64,000 nt of DNA from Novipirellula artificiosorum (GCF_007860135.1 NZ_SJPV01000001.1:358939-422938), one strand, 5' to 3'; shown: positions 27,488 to 36,343, counted from the stretch's first letter. The notes: generated from the letters alone by a model not told the origin. A program made the numbers and translations.

Positions 27488-28813
27488 TCAGTTTGCCATC
27501 GCGACGGCGCAATCTGCCGCGCCGTCGGGGCCGATCAATTGCAAGTTGAATGCCTCTTGCAACTTCGCCATCACGTTGGGAGAAATGAACGCGGGGGCTG
27601 CCGGTCCGATGCGGACGCCTTGAACGCCCAGCGAAAGCAACGTCAACAAGACGGCGACCGCTTTCTGTTCGAACCAACTGAGCACGATCGTCAAAGGCAG
27701 ATCGTTCACCGAACAATCGAATGCATCGGCGAGTGCCACAGCCACCGCAATAGCGCCATAGGCATCGTTGCACTGGCCCATGTCCATCAAGCGGGGCAAT
27801 CCGAGGTGCTCACCATAATCGAAGCCATTGATCCGATACTTGCCACAACCGAGCGTCAAGATAAAGCTATCCTCGGGCGTCGCACGTGCGTAATCGCTAT
27901 AGTAGTTCCGTCCTGGCTCGGCTCCATCACAGCCGCCAATGACAAAGAAGTGACTGATGTTTCCACCTTTGACGGCTTCAACGATCTCGGCAGCCTTGTC
28001 CAAAATCACGGTGCGGTGAAAACCAACCGTCGACTGTTTTTCGATGTTTTCGGGGCAAGGCTCACATTGCTTTGCACACTCAATCACCATCGAAAAATCA
28101 TCGTCGGGCACTTTTTTGCCTTCGGGGACTGCCGTGACACGCGTGTGGAAGAGCCGATCCTTGTACGTGTCACGCGGCAACAAGATACAATTGGTTGTCG
28201 CCAACACCGCCCCCGGAAAGGCTGCAAATTCTGTTTTCTGTTTTTGCCACGGGCCGCCAAAGTGTCCTGCCAGATTGGGATGGTCACCGAGTTCTGGATA
28301 CATATGTGCCGGCAACATTTCGCCGTGGGTGTAGACGTTGACGTTGCTGCCTTCGACTTGCTTGAGCAAGCGATGTAGGTCGACCATGTCATGGCCGGTG
28401 ACAAGGATCCCTGGGCCCGCTTTGGTTCCATGATCGACGGTCGTCGGCCGCGGCTTCCCGTAGGTCTCCACATGCCCCTCATCGAGCATTTTCATGACCT
28501 TCAAGTTAATCTCGCCACATTTCAGAACCAATTCCAGCATGCTGTCGACATCAAAATTGACGTTCGTGACGGTCGAAAACAATGCTTCTTCGATGAAGGC
28601 ATTGACTTCTTCGTCGGTTTTCCCCAGTCGGCGTGCATGATGAGCATAGGATGCCATCCCTTTGAGCCCGTAGAGCAGAATCTGTTGAAGTGATTCGACG
28701 TCTTTGTCTTTTCCACATACGCCAGGCCTCTCGCCAATCGAACACCCCACCCCCCGGGATGTCTGTTCGCATTGGTTACACAGAAGTGGCTGTTCGACGG
28801 GCATTGCAGTCAT
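27488..28813 (-). CDS. hcp: Hybrid cluster protein (hydroxylamine reductase), class III
   Basis: A roughly 441-residue Hcp, shorter than the about 540 residues of class I/II, as in class III forms that lack part of the N-terminal helical domain. An N-terminal [4Fe-4S] motif CNQCEQTSRGVGC..GVC is present. Hybrid-cluster ligands are visible in order: TGHDMV (His), THGEML (Glu), NCILLP (Cys), GGCDGAEP (Cys), TLGCGKYRING (Cys), GQCNDAYG (Cys) and WFEQKAVAVL (Glu). Hcp is a cytoplasmic NO reductase or hydroxylamine reductase induced by nitrosative stress. ATG 28813 has GGAATG at good spacing; ATG 28822 is also possible. It is divergent from a Crp/Fnr regulator with an FNR-type palindrome between them. 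Confidence 0.92.
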   Translation of the reverse strand: MTAMPVEQPLLCNQCEQTSRGVGCSIGERPGVCGKDKDVESLQQILLYGLKGMASYAHHARRLGKTDEEVNAFIEEALFSTVTNVNFDVDSMLELVLKCGEINLKVMKMLDEGHVETYGKPRPTTVDHGTKAGPGILVTGHDMVDLHRLLKQVEGSNVNVYTHGEMLPAHMYPELGDHPNLAGHFGGPWQKQKTEFAAFPGAVLATTNCILLPRDTYKDRLFHTRVTAVPEGKKVPDDDFSMVIECAKQCEPCPENIEKQSTVGFHRTVILDKAAEIVEAVKGGNISHFFVIGGCDGAEPGRNYYSDYARATPEDSFILTLGCGKYRINGFDYGEHLGLPRLMDMGQCNDAYGAIAVAVALADAFDCSVNDLPLTIVLSWFEQKAVAVLLTLLSLGVQGVRIGPAAPAFISPNVMAKLQEAFNLQLIGPDGAADCAVAMAN

Positions 28814-28864
28814 AGGGATCATTCCACGATTGGAGTAAGATTGGTTTTTTCAACAACGAACAAG

Positions 28865-28870
28865 ACTATC
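28865..28870 (-). promoter_or_regulatory. Candidate -10 element of the hcp promoter
   Basis: On the minus strand these bases read GATAGT (four of six matches to TATAAT). If it is a -10 hexamer, transcription would start near 28858, and the FNR-type box would be centred at -41.5, the classic activating position for FNR/Crp class II promoters. The leader would be about 45 bases. This is a geometric inference from the sequence only. Confidence 0.5.
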
Positions 28871-28892
28871 GCCGCATCCGCTCTGCGACGCC

Positions 28893-28906
28893 TTGACCTA
28901 GATCAA
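28893..28906. promoter_or_regulatory. FNR/Dnr-type binding palindrome
   Basis: TTGACCTAGATCAA is a near-perfect palindrome with the TTGA-N6-TCAA core of FNR/Dnr/NnrR sites; the left half resembles a Dnr half-site (TTGAC) and the right an FNR half-site (ATCAA). It lies 17 bases before the ATG of the Crp/Fnr gene and about 80 bases upstream of the hcp start on the other strand. Probable effect: activation of hcp and repression of the regulator's own gene. Confidence 0.75.
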
Positions 28907-28923
28907 GCGAGAACGTTTTTACT

Positions 28924-29613
28924 ATGAATTTATCCAGCGGCCCGCGTCGCGACGAAGAGGTTATCGAGTCCTGTGCCCTGTTTCGTGGGCTCGACGCCGA
29001 TCAGCGATCGGTCATGACGTCAATGGCGGTGCGACAGCGGTTCAAACAGGGGGCGCAGATCTTCATGCAAGAGCAACCGTGCCCCGGGATCTACATCGTC
29101 GATCACGGGTTGGTGCGGGTGTTCCGGCTGGCGCCGAACGGCCAGCAGCACGTCTTGCACCTGTGCGGTCCCAATCAGACCTTCGCAGAAGTCGCTGCGA
29201 TCGGCGGTTTTGCGCTGCCTGCTTGTGCCGTGACCACGCAACCGACCGGTTGCGTCATGATCCCGACCGATCGACTGCAACAGGAACTCGCCGAGAACCA
29301 TGATTTGTGCCGCCAATTGTTGACCGGGATGGCGTTTTGGGTCCGACACTTTGTCCAACTTCTCGAAGACATCGCGTTACGTGACGCAATGGGTCGCGTC
29401 ACGCGATTGCTTTGCGACACGCCCTGCAATCCCAGCGGACTGCTTCGACTGCCCGGAGCGAAGAAGGATCTTGCGAATCATTTGAATCTGACCAGCGAGA
29501 CCTTCTCGCGAGTGCTGCGACGACTTTGCGAACAAGGCATCCTCGAATTCAATTCCAACCGCTCGATCAGGGTCATCGACGCGGCTGGGCTGGAGCGCTT
29601 GGCACGCGAGTAG
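28924..29613 (+). CDS. Crp/Fnr family transcriptional regulator (Dnr/NnrR-like)
   Basis: A 229-residue regulator with an N-terminal cyclic-nucleotide-type beta barrel (about residues 15-125, containing FKQGAQIFMQEQ and GLVRVFRLAPNG) and a C-terminal winged helix. The recognition helix ETFSRVLRRL has the Glu-x-x-Ser-Arg arrangement that FNR uses to read TTGA-type half-sites, matching the palindrome just upstream. The cysteines present (near residue 17, 51 and 85) do not make an obvious FNR [4Fe-4S] set, so an NO- or heme-type sensor like Dnr/NnrR is possible. Adjacent to hcp, it likely controls that gene. Confidence 0.85.
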   Translation: MNLSSGPRRDEEVIESCALFRGLDADQRSVMTSMAVRQRFKQGAQIFMQEQPCPGIYIVDHGLVRVFRLAPNGQQHVLHLCGPNQTFAEVAAIGGFALPACAVTTQPTGCVMIPTDRLQQELAENHDLCRQLLTGMAFWVRHFVQLLEDIALRDAMGRVTRLLCDTPCNPSGLLRLPGAKKDLANHLNLTSETFSRVLRRLCEQGILEFNSNRSIRVIDAAGLERLARE

Positions 29614-29629
29614 TCCTCATCCGCCAAAT

Positions 29630-31219
29630 TCATACAGCCGATTGAGTCCACTGGCCGTCAATGAATCGCCACGTTCCGTTGAGGTTTTCATCCTGTAGAG
29701 ACTGCGGCAAACGCTCGGCACGAACGTTGTCATACGAAGTCAATTTGGCGAATCGAATCAGTGAGGCGGGAATCCCGACCGCGGTGAAACCGGGATGGCC
29801 CGTCGCGGGAAAGGGACCACCGTGGTTCATTGCGGGGCTGACGGCAACGCCCGTGGGCATTTTTTCATTCAGCAGTCGCCCTACTTTTGGCGCCAACTCA
29901 AATGCAATCCTTCGATAGGCCTCTTCATCACTGCCATCGGTCGAGGAATAAACACATCCGGTCAGATTGCCTTCCAAGCAGCCAATCGCGGCGATCAGTT
30001 GGGAAAGGTCCTCGCATACCAGCATCAGCGACGCATTGCCGAAAGCCTCGGTTTGCAAGTCGGCAGCACGCTTGAGAAAGGTATCACCCTCGACTCGTAG
30101 CAGCGTGTTGGCGTAAGAGCATCGATCGACCGCAGGTTCGCCACCACCGGTCAAAAGCTCGGCGCCATACTCACATAGCAGCTTGACACTCTTGGACAAA
30201 CTATTCGATACCGCAGGCGACAACAGGGTGCCGGTACCGGCTGATTCGAACCGCTGCTTGACGGTCGTGATAAAGCGTTCGGTCGGCTCACCGGCAAGCA
30301 GCATCACCATTCCCGGATTGGTGCAAAATTGGCCGGTCCCCATCAACACACTGGTGACGAACTCATCCGCGATCTCCTCTCCGCGCTGCTCTAAAGCCGC
30401 CGGAGTGATGACAACCGGGTTGACACTCGACAGTTCTAAATAGATTGGTTTACCCGCCCGATCGGCAGCCGCCTTGAGGGTCAAACCGGCCGAACGTGAA
30501 CCCGTGTAACCGGTTGCCCCCAGCCGCGGATCGGAGACCAATCGCTCACCATCGGCGTGACGCGTTCGGTAGATCAACTGCACCGTAGCGGGCGGCAACC
30601 CCGCTTCGTCAGCCGCTTCGAGGGCAAGTTCCGCAAATCGCCGTGTGGTTTCCGGATGCGAACTGTTGGCCTTACCGATGACGGGGTTTCCCGCCGCAAT
30701 CGCCGCAGCAAAGTCGCCACCCGAAAGACTGTTAAACGCAAACGGAAAATTATTGGGACCAAAGACGCACACCGGTCCGAGCGATTCGTAAACCGATCGG
30801 ATTCCCGCCTGGGTATCGATCGTGGCATGGGCCCAATCGCCACGTAAGCAGGCAACGGCTGCCGCTCGCAGCTGATTGCTGGTACGTGGCAACTCAACAT
30901 CCGCCAAGCGAGGGCTGCGGGCCAAACCCGTCTCGGCAAAGGCCGCCTCGACCAGTGTTTCCTTAGCCGCATCGATTCGATCCGCGTAGCCATTCAAGAA
31001 AGCGGCGATACTCGATCGAGGCAGTCGACGCAATTCACGGGCTGCACCCGCTGCGGCATCGAGGGCTTCGTCACAGTCGGCCCATTCACTGACAGGAAAC
31101 GTTGCTTCAAGCGGCCGATTCTGGTTCGGATCCGTGGCGTGGAAGGTTGTCTGATGGACGGCATCACGCCACTGGCCTGCGACCAAAATCGGACGAAGGG
31201 CTGAGCTGGTTGTCGACAT
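29630..31219 (-). CDS. Aldehyde dehydrogenase, 2,5-dioxovalerate dehydrogenase-like
   Basis: From ATG 31219 the product is 529 residues, an NAD(P)+-dependent aldehyde dehydrogenase. Motifs: the nucleotide-binding FGPNNFPFAFN, SSVNPVV with the catalytic Glu region (LELSSVNPVV), and GTGQFCTNPGM with the catalytic Cys. The string and length resemble alpha-ketoglutaric semialdehyde (2,5-dioxovalerate) dehydrogenase of pentose and sugar-acid oxidation. In-frame upstream codons to 31636 are rejected because they overlap the downstream gene in the opposite sense and lack features. The link to pentose catabolism is an inference; the arabinose operon lies elsewhere in the window. Confidence 0.75.
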   Translation of the reverse strand: MSTTSSALRPILVAGQWRDAVHQTTFHATDPNQNRPLEATFPVSEWADCDEALDAAAGAARELRRLPRSSIAAFLNGYADRIDAAKETLVEAAFAETGLARSPRLADVELPRTSNQLRAAAVACLRGDWAHATIDTQAGIRSVYESLGPVCVFGPNNFPFAFNSLSGGDFAAAIAAGNPVIGKANSSHPETTRRFAELALEAADEAGLPPATVQLIYRTRHADGERLVSDPRLGATGYTGSRSAGLTLKAAADRAGKPIYLELSSVNPVVITPAALEQRGEEIADEFVTSVLMGTGQFCTNPGMVMLLAGEPTERFITTVKQRFESAGTGTLLSPAVSNSLSKSVKLLCEYGAELLTGGGEPAVDRCSYANTLLRVEGDTFLKRAADLQTEAFGNASLMLVCEDLSQLIAAIGCLEGNLTGCVYSSTDGSDEEAYRRIAFELAPKVGRLLNEKMPTGVAVSPAMNHGGPFPATGHPGFTAVGIPASLIRFAKLTSYDNVRAERLPQSLQDENLNGTWRFIDGQWTQSAV

Positions 31220-31350
31220 GACAAGGGGCCTCATGGAAAGCGAATTCTGAATCAAGACGAAAGACTCTCGCCCTCGAAAACGAGGGGGAAAGTAGTCTAT
31301 CAGAAAACGCCTGGAGGCATCATCCGCCCGTTCTACGACGAGAACCTGCT

Positions 31351-32229
31351 CTACTTCGAGTAGAAGTTGTACGCTGGATTGTAGGGATTGAAGTCCGCGT
31401 CGGTTAAGCCGACATTCACTTTCAGATCCAAATAGGTGTACTCTTCGAGCACCTCCAAGGGACCGCCTGCTTGCCGAGGCCAATCGTAGGCAACGTAGCG
31501 GATCGGAACATTCACCGCGTCGTCCATAAACACTTGGGCTTGATGAAACTCTGCGTTCGGTGTTTTGAGTGGCTGCGTGACATGAAGCACGGTACACGTT
31601 CGGTCTTTCACGCGAGCATTTTTGCGAAACTCGCAAGTCACGCCTGGCATTTGACGCGCCTGTTCGCCGCGTTCGATCAACTTCACGATCAAGTTCTCAA
31701 CGCCAATTTCTGTCATCGGATAACGTTGCCCGCGCATCGCGAGCATGCCATCCGGTGGCACCGAGACCGTAGGCAAGAACCTTCCTTTGAAGCCCCCCTC
31801 GTGCGCGACGATGTTTCCGTCGTTTTGGTTCTCAACATAGATCACTTCCCGGCCTTTGATCGACGAAGGCTTCAGGAAGCTCAAGTAGACGCTCAGCGGC
31901 TGCACGATCTTTCCATTTTGAACCTTCCGGTTGCGAACCTTGGCAAACATGTATTCATGTCCGCCAAGCGAATTCCCCACTCGTTCGCGTTTGACCAAAA
32001 TCGCCGTGTAATCCTTGATATCCTCTCGGCAAGTCTCCAATCCATCGCGTGCCATCTCGAGAGCACGGTCCAGCGGATGCATCATTTGCTTAGGGGCAAC
32101 GCTGGCAGCGTTCGCGACACGATGAACCGGCTCGACAAGTTCCGATTGTTCCGCGAAACCCCGTACCGAGGTGGTCGCCGCTGCAGCGGAACCAAGAAAC
32201 GTAAAGAAATCTCGACGTCGGAGCTTCAT
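31351..32229 (-). CDS. DUF1571 family exported protein
   Basis: A 292-residue protein with a Tat-like start (LRRRDFFTFLGSAAAA), so likely exported. The conserved region (MARDGLETCREDIKDYTAILVKRERVG, PLSVYLSFLKPSSIKGREVIYVE, PIRYVAYDWPRQAGGPLEVLEEYTYLDLKVN) fits DUF1571, an outer-membrane-lipoprotein-carrier-like family common in planctomycetes. The start at 32229 has GGAAAA upstream at good spacing; other in-frame ATGs lie at 32244 and 32334. Function unknown. Confidence 0.75.
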   Translation of the reverse strand: MKLRRRDFFTFLGSAAAATTSVRGFAEQSELVEPVHRVANAASVAPKQMMHPLDRALEMARDGLETCREDIKDYTAILVKRERVGNSLGGHEYMFAKVRNRKVQNGKIVQPLSVYLSFLKPSSIKGREVIYVENQNDGNIVAHEGGFKGRFLPTVSVPPDGMLAMRGQRYPMTEIGVENLIVKLIERGEQARQMPGVTCEFRKNARVKDRTCTVLHVTQPLKTPNAEFHQAQVFMDDAVNVPIRYVAYDWPRQAGGPLEVLEEYTYLDLKVNVGLTDADFNPYNPAYNFYSK

Positions 32230-32586
32230 AGCATTTTCCATCATGATCGTTTCGGCGTTGTGAAAAGCCGATCGTGCGAAGTGTTGATTGCACGACGGTC
32301 GCCTGGGACAATTCTCAGAGACCGCCTTTTGCATTCCTATCGCCGTTTCGATGCCGCCAACATGACTGGGGCACTACGGAACCGTAGCGGTCACGTAATG
32401 ACTGCAACCCCAAAGACAAGGGCGACCCGAACAACCCTGACAATCCCCACCGCACGATACACCTCCGCTCGGTCGGGGCACCAGGGCAATTCCGAACAAT
32501 TGCAAGCGACAAGCGAAGGGGAGTTCTTTTCGGGCCTCGATTTCCGCAAAGGGACCCGCGGTCGCCACGGATGGTCCACCACCCCC
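32230..32586. other. Intergenic region
   Basis: About 360 bases separate two minus-strand genes. No recognisable gene or structured element is seen; the open frames across it on both strands lack features. It probably carries the promoter of the DUF1571 gene. Confidence 0.35.
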
Positions 32587-34254
32587 TTAACCAGCCGACG
32601 CTGGGACCGGAGACACAAAACAATCGGCGAGACGCGTCATGGCTTCATCAAAAGTTTCCGTCTGAGCCACTTGAACCACTTCGATTTGCAACGTGGACCC
32701 CGACCCATCGGCTGCCTCTGCGAACTGAACCGTGTCGGCCGAAGCTCGGATCTGCTCGGCACGCTCGAGTGCCGCTTCCTCGTCCACCCCTGGAATGCAA
32801 ACCAGCAAGGTGTTCGCGTCGTCGGCGCCGATGCGGTCCACGCTCAACAGGGTGGCGCGAACGATTTGCAGCAGCGTACGCATCGATCCTGCCGCCGGCT
32901 GTCCGTTGACACGCAGCGCCATGATTTGTGTCGACATCCCAATCGCTTTGGATCGCTCTTGAAGCTCACAGAACGCTCCCGCCAATGCAGCTCGCCCCGG
33001 CAATCCCGCAAACGCGCCACGATCCGCCGGTGCTGCGGACGGTTTCGCTCCACCTTTCTTTGGCTTGGACCCACTGGTTTTGGGATGGGATTGCGTCTCG
33101 GGCTGAGCGGACATTGCCTTTGCAGCCTCAGCATCCGTCGAGGGTTTCGCTTTCAACTCATCGTCGAAACTCGATTTCGCGTTTTTGGGTTTGTCCTGGG
33201 GAACTTCTTCCTCGACCGAACTCGCTTTTGATGAATTCCGTCGCGTTTCCCCATCTTTTTGCATTTCTGCATCGTCTGGCCCCCGATCCTCTACCTCCGG
33301 GATCAAAAAGGGCTCGGATGCCTGATCCTCGTCGTCCAAACAAATCCGTTCGGGACAAATGCCGTTCATCCAGTGACCACAATCTCGACCGTGGTCTTTG
33401 GAGTGGTAGAGCGCCGCATCCGCTCGTTCAATCCACTGGGCAGCCGATTCACCGTCAATTGTCTCGGCCACGCCAATGCTGGCGGTCACGCGTAGCATCT
33501 TGCCTTCGAAGTCGATCGTGTGTTGGCTAATCGCAACGCGTGCCGATTCAACGATCTTTTTGCACTCGTCGACGGTGTAGCCGTCAATAATCGCAGCGAA
33601 TTCTTCGCCACCAAAACGTGCCACAATGCCATACGATTTCAGCCGGGCGTGGAGCATTTGGGCGACCACTTTCAGCACTTCGTCACCCGCGCGGTGTCCG
33701 TAATCATCATTGAACTTCTTGAACTTATCGACGTCCAATAACATCAGCGTTCCAGCGCGACCCGGCCCGAGTGCATGACGACGCGTCAAGTGTTCGTCGA
33801 ACGCACCGCGATTGGAAACACTGGTCAATGCATCGGTCTGTGCCCGTCGCTCGGCGGATTCTAGCTGCTCGGCTTGAGCGTGAATGCGTTTTTGGGCCGA
33901 ATGCAACTTCGTTTGCATCGTTTCGTTTGCTTCAATCAAGTCATTGACCGCTTCAATCATCGCATCCGCTGTCAACGATTGGTCACTTGACAACACATCA
34001 CTCACCGCTTTCACGTTGTGTTGGTGCTCATCAACATCGATCGCCATTTTTTGAGCATAGTCGCGAAGCCGATCGGCAACGATCGAAAGCCGTTCCTGTT
34101 CCGCTTTGACCTGCTCGAGTTCGGCCGTAACGCGTGACGTTTGCCCCGCAGCGAACTCGTCCGACGAGAGCAACCAGCCAACGCCGTGCATGACCCAGCC
34201 GCAGCAGAGGCCGACAGCAGCACAGCTAAACGCAATCGCGAGATCGAGAAACAT
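32587..34254 (-). CDS. Diguanylate cyclase (GGEEF) with degenerate second domain
   Basis: From ATG 34254 the product is 555 residues. A membrane segment (IAFSCAAVGLCCGWVMHGVGWLL) is followed by a coiled-coil-rich linker and a GGDEF domain whose active site reads GGEEF (about residues 214-218), preceded by ADALTSVSNR. Such enzymes make cyclic di-GMP from GTP. The inhibitory RxxD site is not canonical (KSYG in its place). After a charged linker rich in S/K/E, a second GGDEF-like fold appears near residues 440-550, but the active site reads GADDA and the fold looks degenerate, so it may bind a regulator. Confidence 0.85.
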   Translation of the reverse strand: MFLDLAIAFSCAAVGLCCGWVMHGVGWLLSSDEFAAGQTSRVTAELEQVKAEQERLSIVADRLRDYAQKMAIDVDEHQHNVKAVSDVLSSDQSLTADAMIEAVNDLIEANETMQTKLHSAQKRIHAQAEQLESAERRAQTDALTSVSNRGAFDEHLTRRHALGPGRAGTLMLLDVDKFKKFNDDYGHRAGDEVLKVVAQMLHARLKSYGIVARFGGEEFAAIIDGYTVDECKKIVESARVAISQHTIDFEGKMLRVTASIGVAETIDGESAAQWIERADAALYHSKDHGRDCGHWMNGICPERICLDDEDQASEPFLIPEVEDRGPDDAEMQKDGETRRNSSKASSVEEEVPQDKPKNAKSSFDDELKAKPSTDAEAAKAMSAQPETQSHPKTSGSKPKKGGAKPSAAPADRGAFAGLPGRAALAGAFCELQERSKAIGMSTQIMALRVNGQPAAGSMRTLLQIVRATLLSVDRIGADDANTLLVCIPGVDEEAALERAEQIRASADTVQFAEAADGSGSTLQIEVVQVAQTETFDEAMTRLADCFVSPVPASAG

Positions 34255-34738
34255 GGTGACGTCCGAGGATGGGCAGACAAAGGAAGGAGCTATCGGGATA
34301 TAGCTCGCAAACGCGTCGAGAGACGAACGCTTGTGCCAGAGCTTCAAGCGTGAACCGTCTTATCACAGGCAGGTTGTTCGGAAGGTTCCGGATAGCACGA
34401 TTCTGCGGCCAATTCTGCGGCCGATTCTGCGAAAATCGCCCCACAAACACCCCTCGCACCCCAGCCGCCCCATCTTTAACTCATCTTTACATTTTCGGTC
34501 TTTGCTAGCAAAACGTTTTGGAACGTGAAGCGAACAACAAGGTCCAAGAAAAGCGTTCAGATTCGCATAGGCAAGATCCAAAAAATGTGTGATATTTGTG
34601 TAGGCGTGAAAACGCGATCCATTCCTTCGCTGCCAAGTAGACAAACGCGGGGTGTCCCCTTTTTGGATCATCCAGCGATTGTGTTTCACTGCGAAATACA
34701 TTTGTTCGGATGCAGCATTCTCTTTGGGACACACCGTA
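34255..34738. other. Intergenic region
   Basis: This 484-base gap between divergent genes includes a short tandem repeat (listed separately) and otherwise no credible gene; the minus-strand open frames here lack recognisable protein features. Confidence 0.35.
34399..34431. repeat. 12-base tandem repeat, about 2.75 copies
   Basis: GATTCTGCGGCC, AATTCTGCGGCC and GATTCTGCG follow one another directly. The unit is not a multiple suggesting a CRISPR; no spacers are present. It is a local microsatellite-like duplication. Confidence 0.8.
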
Positions 34739-34960
34739 ATGGAATCTACCTACCCACAACAAATCGCTACAGCGGCCTATGAGGTGCTGTCACGAAGCTC
34801 GGTTGCAGAGCTTCGCAACCTGCGAGTCGACGAGAGTGGTAGCGAATTGAAGTTGAGCGGAAGAGTCCGCAGCTTCTACCACAAGCAACTTGCCCAAGAG
34901 AGTGTCCGCAACGTTGCCGGCGGACTGCGCGTGATCAACTCGGTTGACGTCAGCCGCTAA
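34739..34960 (+). CDS. Small BON-domain protein
   Basis: A 73-residue protein from ATG 34739, consisting almost wholly of a BON-like fold: LRVDESGSELKLSGRVRSFYHKQLAQESVRNVAGGLRVINSVDV. BON domains bind phospholipid or proteins, and secreted forms help envelope stability. No signal sequence is visible, so this one may be cytoplasmic. A frame extension to 34652 lacks homology. It converges with the helicase gene. Confidence 0.7.
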   Translation: MESTYPQQIATAAYEVLSRSSVAELRNLRVDESGSELKLSGRVRSFYHKQLAQESVRNVAGGLRVINSVDVSR

Positions 34961-34980
34961 AGGGAATGGCAGCAGCAGAA

Positions 34981-35073
34981 GGGGCCAGCTTTCGGCCCCT
35001 CGCCGGGCCACAGGCCCGCATGACCTAAGGCTTAAATGACCTCGAGGCCCGAATGGGACGGCCAATCGTGGCC
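34981..35073. terminator. Cluster of three GC-rich hairpins between convergent genes
   Basis: GGGGCC/GGCCCC (34981-34999), CGGGCC-ACA-GGCCCG (35004-35018) and GGCCA-ATCG-TGGCC (35060-35073) are perfect inverted repeats in the 123-base gap between the BON gene and the helicase stop. No T-run follows any of them, so a classic terminator is uncertain; they may be a bidirectional terminator region or leftover repetitive hairpins. Confidence 0.45.
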
Positions 35074-35083
35074 TCCCCTCTCT

Positions 35084-36343
35084 CTAACGTCGCCGGCGAG
35101 TGACTTTGCGGTGCATGGGATTGAGCTTCTTCGAAGGGCTTTTCACGGGCTGCTCGACTTGGACGACCGGCTTCATCTCCGGTTCATCAATACCGTCGAG
35201 ATGATCTCGGTTGAGCAATTTGTTGATCCGCTGCTCGATGCTGGTCAACACGTCCCCTTCGCCGGGGACCACAAACGTGAAGGCGATCCCGTCCCGCCCC
35301 ATCCGTCCGGTGCGTCCCACTCGGTGCACGTAGTCGTCACAATCTTGAGGCACATCAAAGTTAATGATGTGCGAAATCGTGCTGATGTCGATCCCACGGC
35401 CCACCACATCGGTCGCGACGAGGATCCGCAATTTTCGATCACGCAGTTGCTGCAACACCCGGTCGCGTTCGCGTTGTGCGAGATCGCCATGCATGCTGCC
35501 GCAATCGTGGTAGGTACGGCTAAGTTGACGGTAAAGCCGATCGGTCCCACGTTTGGTTCGACAAAAGATGATCGCTTGTTCGGGATCTTCTCGCTCAAGC
35601 AATTTCTCAAGCAGTTCGACTTTCTTGTTCTGGGCAACCGTGAAGTAATGTTGCTCGATCGTATCGACCGCGATGTCCTTGTCACAACAATCAATGACTT
35701 CGGGGCGGTCCATGTAGGATTCCGCCAACTTTCGAACCGACGGAGGCAGGGTGGCCGAAAGCAGTAGCGTTTGGCGATCTTTCGAACAGCGGCGGAGGAT
35801 GCGTTCAATTTGCGGCCGGAAACCAATGTCGAGCATCCGGTCGGCTTCATCGAGCACGACGCACCAAACGTTTTCGGTGCGCAGCGACCGTCGCTGTAGG
35901 TGATCATGCAACCGGCCAGGCGTCCCGACAACGATTTGGACGCCATTTTCGAGAGCGCGGAGCTGACGCTTGATATCCTTGCCGCCTGCCAATACAGCCA
36001 CTTCGGTTGGCAAACCGTGAGCCAGCATCACCGTTTCGCGGCCCACTTGGTCTGCCAATTCACGCGTCGGCACGATAATGATCGCTTGTGGGTCCCGACA
36101 TTCTTCGAGCGGATCGAGCTGTTCGAGAATCGGGATCGCGAAGGCGGCCGTTTTCCCTGTTCCGGTACGTGCTTGGCCGATCACGTCGTACCCTTCCAAG
36201 GCCAGCGGGATCAATTGGGATTGGATCGGCGTCGGCTCTTCAAAGCCCGCTTTTTTCAGCGCGCGTCGCATCACAGGCGATAGGTCAAGATCGTCAAACG
36301 AAGCAATCTCGGTCGTAAAGTTGTCTTCCACCTCAGTTTTCAT
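35084..36343 (-). CDS. DEAD-box ATP-dependent RNA helicase
   Basis: A 419-residue helicase with all family motifs: Q-motif (FEEPTPIQSQ), motif I ARTGTGKT, PTRELA, TPGRLHD, DEAD, SAT, IIFCRTKRG, ATDVVGRGID and HRVGRTGRMGRDG. It unwinds RNA, probably in ribosome assembly, RNA turnover or cold adaptation. The C-terminus is short and basic (HRKVTRRRR). It is monocistronic. Confidence 0.95.
   Translation of the reverse strand: MKTEVEDNFTTEIASFDDLDLSPVMRRALKKAGFEEPTPIQSQLIPLALEGYDVIGQARTGTGKTAAFAIPILEQLDPLEECRDPQAIIIVPTRELADQVGRETVMLAHGLPTEVAVLAGGKDIKRQLRALENGVQIVVGTPGRLHDHLQRRSLRTENVWCVVLDEADRMLDIGFRPQIERILRRCSKDRQTLLLSATLPPSVRKLAESYMDRPEVIDCCDKDIAVDTIEQHYFTVAQNKKVELLEKLLEREDPEQAIIFCRTKRGTDRLYRQLSRTYHDCGSMHGDLAQRERDRVLQQLRDRKLRILVATDVVGRGIDISTISHIINFDVPQDCDDYVHRVGRTGRMGRDGIAFTFVVPGEGDVLTSIEQRINKLLNRDHLDGIDEPEMKPVVQVEQPVKSPSKKLNPMHRKVTRRRR

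Noticed and set aside
31220-31636. N-terminal extension of the aldehyde dehydrogenase
   Set aside because: The extra 139 residues lack homology and run into the DUF1571 gene; ATG 31219 matches the family start.
31471-33231. Plus-strand open frame of 586 codons
   Set aside because: Antisense to the DUF1571 and GGEEF genes and crossing the gap between them; no motif, and such long frames arise by chance opposite GC-rich genes.
34363-34762. Minus-strand open frames between the GGDEF and BON genes
   Set aside because: No recognisable motif, overlapping frames, and they cross a short tandem repeat and the BON start.
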